Origin: Zarea fungicola
Lineage: Eukaryota; Ascomycota; Sordariomycetes; Hypocreales; Cordycipitaceae
DNA: 64,000 bases
Direction: 5' to 3'
Assembly (NCBI GenBank): GCA_900169235.1
Contig: FWCC01000008.1
Span: 112,604-176,603 of the forward strand
In this document: piece after piece, positions 10,650-19,737 of the stretch
Layout of the letters: every line of letters starts with the position of its first letter
Position numbering within the stretch: position 1 is the stretch's first letter
Position numbers and translations under genes: made by a program
Notes under the pieces: generated by a model
Database searches by the model: none
What the model saw: only the letters and a program-made list of their open reading frames with translations
Told to the model about the DNA's origin: nothing

Positions 10650-12164
10650 ATGGATTCGAAACCGTCACCGTTCCTGGAACCCGGCACTCACACCAAAGTC
10701 GGCTCTCTCGCCATTGTCAGCTTGGCGCGTGACGACTTTGACGCCATCCGCCTCGAAAAGTCGTCCGGCGCAGTCGACGGATACGCAGAGGGAGCGACCC
10801 TCAACACACGATTCGGCTCGTTTCCGCATTCGACGCTGCTAGACATACCTTGGGGCTCGCAGGTTCGCGCATCGGCTGTGGATACTGGATCCCGCGGTCG
10901 CAAGCGCCGCCTGGAGACGACCGACGACGACACGCCCACAGTCAGCCAGGACGAGAATGGCAATGCGCCTGCGAAGAAGGCCACCGTGGCCAGCAGTGGC
11001 TTCATCTACATCCTCCGGCCGTCGCCCGAGCTGTGGACGAGCAGCTTACCACACCGGACACAGGTCGTCTACACACCAGACTACAGCTATATTCTGGAGC
11101 GCATACGAGCCCGCCCTGGAACGAGATTGATAGAAGCCGGCGCAGGAAGTGGCAGCTTTTCACACGCTTCAGCGCGTGCTGTGTATAATGGATATCCCAA
11201 AGATAGCAGCGATACAAGGGGTAAGGTGTTTAGCTTTGAGTTCAACGAGGATCGCTTCCACAAGATGGCAGAGGAGATTAAGAGCCACTCGCTACAAGGA
11301 ATCGTGCAAATACGGCACCGCGATGTGTACAGAGAGGGCTTCATGGTCGATGGGGAATCACCAAACGCCACGGCCGTGTTCCTCGATCTGCCAGCGCCTT
11401 GGAAAGCCATCCAGCACCTCTCCCGGCGCAGCGGTGCCTCGCCGCTCGACCCAAAGCGGACCGCCTACATTTGCACATTCTCGCCTTGCATTGAACAGGT
11501 GACGCGGACAGTCAATGAGCTGCGCACCCTCGGCTGGGTCGACGTGGACATGGTGGAAATTTCGCAGCGCCGTCTCAACATTACCCGTGAGCGCGTTGGC
11601 GTCAACCTGCCCAACGAGCGCGGCAACACCCAGACCCCGGCCGACGTACTTGAGGCCGTGACAAAACTACGCAAGGTGAATAAGCAAAATAAGCAATTCC
11701 AAAGCAAGCAGCTTGCGCAAAATAACGGAGGTGGACGCCCTGTTTCTGCTGCCGCTGCCGAGTCGACCGAGATGGATATTGACTCATCCGCTGCGGTTTC
11801 GGACGCAACTTCACACGGCAAAGACAGCGACTCTCATAATCACCGAAGCGACAACGCTGCAGAAGCAGCTGACGACCAAGAAAAACCGTTCATGCAAGGG
11901 CGGCTTGTTCATCGCTCAGAGCCCGATCTCAAGACGCACACCTCGTATCTCGTCTTTGCGCTGCTGCCACCAGAGTGGACCGACGAGGATGAGGCCAAGG
12001 CGCTGGCCAAGTGGCCCTGTGGGCAGGAAAGCAAGGTTATTGGCAATTTGGACAAGCAAGCACGCAAAAGGGAAAAGCGGGAGCAGCTCGAGTCGCGCAG
12101 CAAGAAGCGCAAAGCGAATAATGATACCCAAGCTAAAGTCACAATTGCAGCGACAACGACATGA
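10650..12164 (+). CDS. TRM61: tRNA (adenine58-N1)-methyltransferase catalytic subunit
   Basis: Catalytic subunit of the Trm6-Trm61 complex that makes m1A58 in tRNAs (Gcd14 in yeast). Single exon, 504 residues from the ATG at 10650. The start was chosen because SPFLEPGTHTKVG is the usual N-terminus; the 66 residues upstream in frame look like leader. The SAM-binding motif is LIEAGAGSGSFSHASARAV, followed by KVFSFEFNEDRF and VFLDLPAPW (the substrate-pocket DLPxPW). The N-terminal beta-barrel region and the C-terminal THTSYLVFALLPPEW block are also family features. An acidic low-complexity insert (about residues 365-410) and a Lys/Arg-rich tail lengthen it relative to yeast (383 residues). Nuclear localisation is expected from the basic tail. 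Confidence 0.94.
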   Translation: MDSKPSPFLEPGTHTKVGSLAIVSLARDDFDAIRLEKSSGAVDGYAEGATLNTRFGSFPHSTLLDIPWGSQVRASAVDTGSRGRKRRLETTDDDTPTVSQDENGNAPAKKATVASSGFIYILRPSPELWTSSLPHRTQVVYTPDYSYILERIRARPGTRLIEAGAGSGSFSHASARAVYNGYPKDSSDTRGKVFSFEFNEDRFHKMAEEIKSHSLQGIVQIRHRDVYREGFMVDGESPNATAVFLDLPAPWKAIQHLSRRSGASPLDPKRTAYICTFSPCIEQVTRTVNELRTLGWVDVDMVEISQRRLNITRERVGVNLPNERGNTQTPADVLEAVTKLRKVNKQNKQFQSKQLAQNNGGGRPVSAAAAESTEMDIDSSAAVSDATSHGKDSDSHNHRSDNAAEAADDQEKPFMQGRLVHRSEPDLKTHTSYLVFALLPPEWTDEDEAKALAKWPCGQESKVIGNLDKQARKREKREQLESRSKKRKANNDTQAKVTIAATTT

Positions 12165-12569
12165 GCTGTTGGAGTTTAGAATAACAGGCTGTACTATTCT
12201 CACGGTATAAACCTGTTCCAGATGAAAGTTCCTAACATTAAAAAGAATGGCTGGCAAAGAGACGCTTGGCAAAAATTCGGGCTTTGCAACCACTTTCGGT
12301 CTAGTACATGATCAGGTCGCGCCTCGCAGCAAGGAAACATCTTGGGCTTAGTACCAACTACACTGGAAATTAACATGCCGGCATTATTAGTTATGTCCGG
12401 CTGAAAGTATGATGCCATGTCAGATCAATTGTCAAACATGTTTCACGGTCCAACATATGTAGTCGCCAAAAAGCTCATTTAAGGCAGGACAGCCCCAAAA
12501 GTCTTGAAGCATTTACATCAGTTCGTATAAAACTGATGAACCCAGCGTTCAATCAACCCAAAGTACAAT
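12165..12569. other. Intergenic, TRM61 3' end and AKR promoter
   Basis: 405 nt. TRM61 3' untranslated sequence followed by the AKR promoter. Two CCGG-containing sites about 18 nt apart (12378-12400) are possible zinc-cluster half-sites but are weak evidence. Confidence 0.4.
12526..12532 (+). promoter_or_regulatory. TATA box of the aldo-keto reductase gene
   Basis: TATAAAA 44 nt before the ATG at 12570, with suitable spacing for a short leader. Confidence 0.5.
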
Positions 12570-13867
12570 ATGTCGTCTCAACACGACTACGTCGCAGATC
12601 TCATCACTGGGCCTCCACATACAGAGATGGGATATAACAGACTCGGTAAATCTGGCCTCAAAATTTCCAAAATTATCCTCGGTGCCATGTCCTACGGAAG
12701 CAAGGATTGGCAGCGCTGGGTGCTGGAGGAAGACGAAGCCTTGCCATTGCTCGAATATGCCTATAACGTTGGACTGAATACTTGGGACACTGTAAGAAAC
12801 TGATTAAAAAGAAACTCTTCCAGCCTCACCCGAGTTCCAGATGACTAGAAAAGCTAATGGTTGATGTTTTATGTTTTAGTCTGACCTCTATTCAAACGGA
12901 GTTTCTGAGGAAATCATCGCCAAGGCGCTTAAAGTATACAAGATTCCACGAGAAGGCGTAGTAATCATGACCAAATGTCGCTTCGCTACGAGTGCACCGG
13001 GCGAGACACAGCTGTCTGTGTACGCAGCCACTGTGAATGACGGCCGTATGGTAAACCGTGCCGGTCTCTCGCGCAAACACATCTTTGATGCCGTGCAGGC
13101 CAGCGTCAAGAGGCTCGGCACCTACATCGATGTCTTGCAGATTCAACGAATGGACCCAGATGTTCCCAGAGAAGAAATCATGAAAGCTCTGAATGACGTG
13201 GTCGAACAGGGCCTTGTCCGGTATATTGGGGCAAGTTCTGTAAGTCTGCAGAAAGCGCTAGCAGAGACATGTCGCTGGCCGTCTCAAAGTTACTGACTTT
13301 GGGTAGATGCCTGCTTGGGAGTTTCAAGCACTTCAAAATGTGGCACAAACGTATGGCTGGCATAAATTTATATCAATGCAAAACTACTACAATCTTCTCT
13401 ACAGGGAAGAGGAGCGAGAGATGATTCCTTATTGCAAAGACACAGGAGTCGGATGTATACCCGCAAGTATTATTTTCTTTTGGCGTACTACGCTTGCATC
13501 TCAATAACAGCTTTAACAGTGGTCGTCCGTCGCTCGTGGGGTACTTGCTAGACCGTGGAACAACCTTGCCAAGGACGCCTCATTGAGAGCTGAGCACGAC
13601 GCTACTCTGGCTAGACTGTATGACACGGAGAACCAAGCTGATAAGGCTATCGTGCACGCTGTGCAAGAAGTGGCTAGCGATAGACAGCTGCCCATGGCCG
13701 TCATTGCGTCAGCATGGTGCCTACACAAGGGTGTTAACCCCATCATGGGACTCAACAGCAAGAAGCGCATTGACGACGCAGTACTGGCCACTAAGACGAA
13801 GTTGACGATGGATGAGATTGCAAAGCTTGAAGCAGCATATCAGCCAAAGAACGTCATTGGGTATTGA
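12570..13867 (+). CDS. Aldo-keto reductase with His-to-Gln change in the catalytic tetrad
   Basis: NADPH-dependent carbonyl reductase fold. Exons are 12570-12791, 12880-13239, 13307-13462 and 13520-13867 (361 residues). Intron 3 is a GC-AG intron (GCAAGT donor). Seen in the sequence: N-terminal YNRLGKSGLKISKIILG, then NTWDTSDLYSNGVSE carrying the catalytic Asp and Tyr, and VIMTKCR carrying the catalytic Lys. Where most family members have VDVLQIHR, this one reads IDVLQIQRMDP, so the tetrad His is Gln. The overall resemblance is to fungal reductases of the versiconal hemiacetal acetate reductase or YakC type; substrate unknown. The stop lies 37 nt from the stop of the convergent Zn2Cys6 regulator. 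TATA box at 12526. Confidence 0.9.
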
Positions 13868-13904
13868 GATCTGGGTTCAATTTCTATGTACATATACGTA
13901 TGGT

Positions 13905-15652
13905 CTAGATCTTCCAGTCGCGATAGAATCTAAAATCAGAGGATATCGCCGGTAGCAAGTCTTGCCCGTATGGACCCCGCGAGAATGGAGTAATTTTCGA
14001 CGTGATCCAGGCTTGGTATTTGGCGGGCAGTACAAGTTGCGCGATTGGCAGTGACAATCTGAGCACAGTCGCTCCGGTAAATTCCAGTCTCGAGAGGTAA
14101 TCCACAGACATGCAAATTGACTCCGCGAGCCAGATATTATCTGTCGAATAAACGCCTGGTTGCAAAGTGTCCATTCGTTGCTGCAACAGGAGTCGGTACG
14201 CATAGTATGCGGTGATGTTCGCTGCAGATATTGTATCATAGTAAATGTAAACGCGCTTAAACATAGAATCACCCTCACCAACCAATGATTTCTCTACCAA
14301 AACAGGTGTTCTGTAGCCACCACCAAAAGACAGGTAGTCTGTGTACCATTTCTTCATACTTTCACAGAGGGCAGAGCTCTTGGACAGAAGATTGGCAATG
14401 GCGTCTTGAGATGTATCGTGGGCAACTTCCCCAAAGGATTTTAACAGACCAGGGATCGAAGAATAGTGGCAAAAGATTCTATGGTAAAGTACGGCATCTT
14501 TTGGCAGGAGCGGGAACTTGATAAGCCCGTCTGGGACGGCCTGCCAGGCCGCTTGCTCCAAAAAACATGGCTGTTTTGATACAATAGCCTCTGCTATCTA
14601 TTGAACCCAATTCTGTTAGTCGCTTACCTACTAGCTAGCTGTCTAGTAGCATAACTTACAATGGATCCACGAGAAGTGAGGAACATTGAATACTCAAATG
14701 CGGACTCGTAGCTTCGGCGCGCGCCACGTAAACGCATCAACCGTGAAGCTCCCCCAGCATGTCTTATAAAGGCATGGCTTGTACCAGCAAATAACTAATT
14801 TGGCGAGAAAATAATGGATTAGTCTTGGAGAACGGAGGCACAACATGTGACGACTACTCAAATACATACTTCGTACTGTCCCAATAGCATCGTCGCGCAA
14901 AGTACCTCTGGCTGAAACTGCTTGCTTTCCATCTCAAGCATAACGGCCAAGTTTTGGAGAGCTGCTCCATATGAAGACTCCGCGCCCTTCAGTGCCAACG
15001 AATCCTTGGTTGTTTTTCCAAAATACGCCAGCGCAACAGCTAATGCAGCGTAGTCTAGTGCGGCATTCACGCCCAAGCGAGGGGGAATATGCCACAGCCA
15101 GGTTCCGAAGAGAGATATCTGCATGGAAGCGGCACCTAAAGGAAACATGGCTGCGATGAAGCACGACACGAGCTGGTCCTGTTCTGCCCGTGGCGATGCC
15201 ATGAGTATTAGCTGGCGCTCCTTTTCCGAAGGGCACGCCTCCTGGCCGGCCATGACAGGAGCATTGGCGTTCCATAGAAAGGGTGGCGAGTCCTCAATTT
15301 TAATCTTGGGCCGGTGGTATCGATCTTCTTTGCATGGGCCGCGGCGTGCCGTCTCTTGGTGGCCGTGCCGCCCTTGTGTGCGCATCTTCTTGCCTTCATC
15401 CACAAACGTCATTGGCCGTTGATACCCGGGACAGGTACGGCCGCCTCTACGGCATTGGCTACAGCTTGGGCGTTTCTCATCACACTAACTCGGTGGTTCA
15501 AGGCGAAAGACGTGTCAGCGAATACAACCGGTACCGGCACGGGGCGGGGGGCGGGGAGCAGGAGCCGAATGACTTTTTGCTAAAGGAATCCTCACCTTAA
15601 TGCTACGCATGAGGCATGTCGCACAGCCTTTGCTTGTTTTTACTCCAACCAT
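13905..15652 (-). CDS. Zn(II)2Cys6 transcription factor (fungal-specific)
   Basis: Four exons: 15596-15652, 14870-15484, 14660-14794 and 13905-14597 (499 residues; all junctions phase 0). The zinc cluster is split by a 111-nt intron: exon 1 gives GCATCLMRSIK and exon 2 continues CDEKRPSCSQCRRGGRTC, together the canonical CX2CX6CX6CX2CX6C. A basic linker follows, then a fungal_trans_2-like effector region. Family landmarks include FIAAMFP, LALKGAESSYGAALQNLA and RHAGGASRLMRLRGA. Expected to be a nuclear DNA-binding regulator of nearby or pathway genes. It sits tail to tail with the AKR gene and about 1.6 kb from the start of an HSL-type hydrolase. Control of these neighbours is plausible but inferred only from position. 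Confidence 0.9.
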
Positions 15653-17275
15653 GGCGATGAATTTTTGTCAAGAATCACCGCATAGGTACACCTTGGAGAG
15701 AACGAGTCGCTTCTTGGATGCAATGATGACACCTCCAAGTGATGTTCGATGGAATGTTTGGAAGGAAAAAACAAAGCTGTTTTGTGGAAGTTTTAAAGTT
15801 CCAAAGTTAATCTCCGCACGAGTCACTTTATCGGCTAGTTTAACAGTAAGCCATCGCTAAACCTCAAACTAGTCGGCAAATGCTCACCAACAGCTATAAA
15901 TAGAGATAGAGAGTATGTGTCATGAACAATGTTCTAACAACAAGTTCTCTACCATTCCTGTAACCACTACTGTCGATAGCCTACGATATGGTGAATTGAT
16001 AGCAGTCGCTCCTTGTGAGGCGCAGTTCCGCCACGCAGCTCCTGATACGAAGTAAGACGTAGGCATCTCAGCGACAGGGCTAATACCCCGGTAAATATTT
16101 GAACTGCCCCCAAGTATACACAACAATTACTGCACGATTGATGAAAGACTCCATGGATCAAGATGACGTATTTATAAGGGCAGCGTTGCGCTCTCAGATG
16201 TTGAACTGGAAAAGTAACCTTAACAGCCAGCGCATTGTACAGAGGCAGTCGTTCAAGCAATTACTTTGACCTGCCTATTCCCTCTCCCATCCCATCTTCT
16301 GTAAAGAGTTGGAATAGTGTTGGCGACTCGTGCATCAAGATCTGAAATGGCGGTCGCTGACTGGTGTCGCTTCGTGCAAATCATCCGATGCTGGCAGAGG
16401 CAGCAGGATGCGACGGGTCGCGACAGTACAGACTGGTGACTTCTGCGTCGACGCCCGCCAGTACATAGAATTTTCATATTTCCCAAGAACTCAGAACATG
16501 GCCCAGAGATCACGGACTGCGCCTCGGTATGCGTAATCACGAGCTGCCTCCAACCCTTGGGGCTCCGCTCGTACCTCTGCCAAGGGATGCCCTGCCCTGG
16601 AAATGATTGCGATGGACTCATGTACTACGTACAAGTGCTGACCGTAGAGTCTCGGCAATTTCTCACGGTATAAACCAAGTATGCATCATGTTGACCCTAT
16701 TCATCGGATAGTTGACATGTGCGGAGTTGTGGTTGAATGGAACAGTCTCCACCGAAGTAAGGTGATGAGACAATTCACTTTTAGACGCATAATACCTTCA
16801 GGCTTTCTTAAAAGTAAAATATTTTCTCTTTCTCACGGCCTTTCACAGTACTCCGCCCCCGGCATCATTAGTAAAAGTTTCAGTGAACAGGCTGCTGAAT
16901 CCTTGTAACTCGATCTACGGCTAAGCCCAAAGCAGTTCAAAGCCACGAATTTTAGTTCAGGTTCCGTCGGCGGAAACCATGCTAAACCTGTTTCGGTTCC
17001 AAGCTACGACTTTTAGTGATGCCTTGATGAAAGAGGATGGAGATAATAAAGTTCCAAAATGAGGGGCAGGAACCATGAAAATCGCAACCAACGACGTGTA
17101 ACACGCTTTAATCGGAATGAAAGTCAATACCAGACTGCAGATGCTGCCGTCTTTCTAAGTTTGGCACGATAGTCTTTTAAAAGAACATGATGCCGTTTTT
17201 AAGAAGCCGGGTCAAGGCTCTTCTTGCACCAAGAAACAAAAACCTTGAAAAATATTTAACATCTTAATCCAACAA
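15653..17275. other. Long divergent region between the regulator and the hydrolase
   Basis: 1.6 kb without a supported gene. Open frames of 97 and 122 codons on the minus strand show no domain, signal or splice logic. Near the hydrolase end is a short imperfect direct repeat (core TTCAAAGCCACGAATTTTAG against TTCCAAGCTACGACTTTTAG, about 65 nt apart, 16936-17013) enclosing a palindrome described separately. Confidence 0.45.
16962..16975. promoter_or_regulatory. Candidate zinc-cluster binding site upstream of the hydrolase
   Basis: TTCCG-TCGG-CGGAA, a perfect 5-nt inverted repeat containing CCG-N4-CGG. Zn2Cys6 dimers bind paired CGG half-sites. It lies about 300 nt upstream of the hydrolase ATG and next to a Zn2Cys6 gene. 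Suggestive only; no second copy was found in the AKR promoter. Confidence 0.3.
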
Positions 17276-18262
17276 ATGGTCACCCTCACAGAAGGCCAAA
17301 AGGCCACTTTGTCGTCACAGGCAATTGCATTTCTCACCAATGTTCGCCATGTCCCGTTTGCCGACATGCTCGCCAACTACTTTACCTCTCCATGCCGGAT
17401 ACCAAACATGCGCCAGGGCATGAGCGAGAAGATGGCTCCCGGCGAGGAAGCACTCATAAAGAAGCACAATCTCCATGTCAAGAATGTCAAAATTGCAGGA
17501 ATACCCGTGGTGGTTATCGAACCCGATCACATCAAGCCGGAAAAGGAGGACAAAATACTCATCAATGCATATGGCGGCGCTTTTGTCATGGGTAGCGCCA
17601 GAGACCGTGCGGCTCTCATCATGGCTGCGGAGCTAGGTGTCCGTGTGTACTCTGTCGACTACACCAAGTCACCCGAAGCCAAGTATCCCGTGGCCAGGGA
17701 CCAGGTGCTCGATGTATACCGAGAACTGATTAAGAATGGACCCCCTGGTAGCAGCTCACCCATCGATCCCAAAAATATATACGCAATGGGCTCCTCGGCA
17801 GGTGCCCAACTTGTCCTCTCTGCTGTTCTTATGGCACGTAAAGAAGGCCTCCCTTTGCCCACTGCCGGGATATATCTTTGCACACCGGCTATCGATTTTA
17901 CCGGTGGCGGTGACTCGCTGACGGCCAACGCACACGATCGGGACATTATGCCTGTCAGTTTGTTGGTTGGCATGGTTTCTCAAAACTACATCCCGGAGGG
18001 TCAAGACCCAAAGGACCCGCTGCTGTCCCCGGTGTATGCAAGTTACGGCACATCATTCCCTCGGACCGTTATTACCGTTGGTACAAGAGACTTTGCTCTG
18101 AGCAACGGTGTCAGAATGTATTGGAGGCTAAGAGACGATGGCGTCGAGACAGAGCTCCTGGTGTCGGACGGCATGTGGCATGGGTTTAATTGGGAAGAGG
18201 ACATGCCAGAAGCAATTCAGGCGAGAGCGGCAGTAGTAAAATTTTTGGAACAGGCGAGCTAG
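17276..18262 (+). CDS. Alpha/beta hydrolase, hormone-sensitive-lipase-like esterase
   Basis: Single exon, 328 residues, full length for the family. The oxyanion-hole motif, usually HGG, reads NAYGGAFVMGS, so Tyr replaces His. The nucleophile elbow is GSSAGAQL (GxSxG), the acid is in VGTRDFALSNG, and the catalytic His in DGMWHGFNWEED. SVDYTKSPEAKYPVARDQ is the conserved YRLAPE-like segment. No signal peptide, so probably cytosolic. Likely hydrolyses a small ester or lactone; the substrate is unknown. With the AKR and the Zn2Cys6 gene it forms a three-gene accessory block between housekeeping genes. Confidence 0.9.
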   Translation: MVTLTEGQKATLSSQAIAFLTNVRHVPFADMLANYFTSPCRIPNMRQGMSEKMAPGEEALIKKHNLHVKNVKIAGIPVVVIEPDHIKPEKEDKILINAYGGAFVMGSARDRAALIMAAELGVRVYSVDYTKSPEAKYPVARDQVLDVYRELIKNGPPGSSSPIDPKNIYAMGSSAGAQLVLSAVLMARKEGLPLPTAGIYLCTPAIDFTGGGDSLTANAHDRDIMPVSLLVGMVSQNYIPEGQDPKDPLLSPVYASYGTSFPRTVITVGTRDFALSNGVRMYWRLRDDGVETELLVSDGMWHGFNWEEDMPEAIQARAAVVKFLEQAS

Positions 18263-18718
18263 GGTAGATTATTTTAGAAGTTATCATAGTAATATTAATA
18301 TTATTTTCCTCAAATTATACTCAGGCTCATTCGGCCCACCAACGTCTCTCAACGGGCTCGCCTGGTCAGTCTAAGCGACTGCTTCTAGTACCATCGGAAC
18401 GCAATATTTTGCAACAAGAACTGATTCATAAACTGGATCCATGACCTTTGTTCCATTTCCCTTCCTTTGGTTTAAACTTACTTTCTGCTTTGTAGTTATA
18501 TCACCACGACTCACACGGCACATGGGCAATCTGCCGGAGATCGGATAAACGAAAGCGCCGGGCGCTGCTTGTCCCTCCACAAGTCAAACCACCAAAAGCT
18601 ATGGCCGCGCAGGCTGGCACCCATTAAATTTTGAGCTTCAGCCGGAACATTGCACAATCAACAAAAACGCCTCTTTCCAGAGTCGATTCTACAACATACC
18701 GACGATACTCCGCCCACC
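18263..18718. other. Intergenic, hydrolase 3' end and SMD3 promoter
   Basis: 456 nt. AT-rich 3' sequence of the hydrolase, then the SMD3 promoter and leader. No gene seen. Confidence 0.5.
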
Positions 18719-19307
18719 ATGACTTCGACAATTGGTATCCCCATCAAGCTCCTGAACGAAGCTCAGGTTCGTCTTTCCTCGCCCGCTCTGCCATTCGAGC
18801 ATACATCCGCAGAGAGCTGCGCGGACTGGCACGCGCCAGCAGTTAGGGACTAGGAAATGAGGCTAATTATTCGTTAAATACAGGGCCATATTATTACTCT
18901 CGAAATCACATCGGGACAAACCTACCGTGGCAAGCTCCTGGAAGGTAAGCCAAGCTCCAGTATTGTCAGACAAAACGGACACCGCCTACTCATTAGACGA
19001 GGGCTTGTTTTGTTTTGTTTTGTTTTTTTCTCTACTGACATATTTCTTCCTTCTTTCACATTCGATAGCCGAAGACAACATGAACGTTCAGCTCAAGGAC
19101 ATCACTGTAACGGCCCGCGACGGCCGCGTCTCCCACCTCGACCAAGTCTACATCCGCGGCTCCCACGTGCGCTTCTTCATCGTCCCAGACATGCTTCGCA
19201 ACGCACCCATGTTCAGAAGCAGCAACCTCCGCGGTCGCGGTGTCGGCATGGCCCGTGGTCGTGCAACCGTCAGTCGTGCCCGTGCCGGTGGTCGTGGCGG
19301 TCGGTAA
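18719..19307 (+). CDS. SMD3: Small nuclear ribonucleoprotein Sm D3
   Basis: Core spliceosomal Sm protein of the heptameric ring on U1, U2, U4 and U5 snRNAs. Exons are 18719-18766, 18884-18944 and 19069-19307 (115 residues). The start [16 protein letters not shown] and the Sm1 motif [20 protein letters not shown] are followed by [16 protein letters not shown] and the Sm2 motif [17 protein letters not shown]. The C-terminal tail is Arg/Gly-rich ([11 protein letters not shown]...GGRGGR), the usual target of symmetric arginine methylation. Intron 2 contains a (TTTTG)n run near 19002-19030 and a CTACTGACA branch point. It converges on the mitochondrial protein gene to the right. Confidence 0.95.
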
Positions 19308-19737
19308 AGTGGCAGAAAGCGCGCCTGAATGAATTGATGGAATCTGGAGCAGAGAGGGGTAGCAACAAAACAAGCGACAAAAAGGCGGTATTTTTGGAGA
19401 CTTTGTCAGGGCAGTGATACCTGCGGTTGCGTTTTACAGTATCTGGGGCGTTCATGGTTGCTTTTACTGCTGTTTTGGGATTTTAATGGTTCATATATGA
19501 CTCGCTACATTTTCTCTGTGGGATAAAGTCGACTTGGCTACTTGCCAATCATGGTTATAAAAAAAAGAAAATCTTAATATCTCGATTTTTAACCCCAAGG
19601 GGATGCCAAAGACAGGCCCGCCTGCGTATATGCTGAAATCTATTGGAACAAATTAAAGTAAGAAAACTGTATGATACAGGCCAGTTTTGTCAATAGCTAA
19701 GAGACGTTGGCTCTCATTGCTTGTCTCCTCAACAACC
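19308..19737. other. Convergent 3' region
   Basis: 430 nt between the stops of SMD3 and the mitochondrial membrane protein. AT-rich; serves as the two 3' untranslated regions. No gene seen. Confidence 0.5.

Noticed and set aside
16253..16621. 122-codon minus-strand ORF
   Set aside because: Random-looking composition, no family or conserved motif.
12198..16676. Shared 16-mer TCTCACGGTATAAACC at 12198 and 16661
   Set aside because: Expected about once by chance in 64 kb; the flanks do not align.
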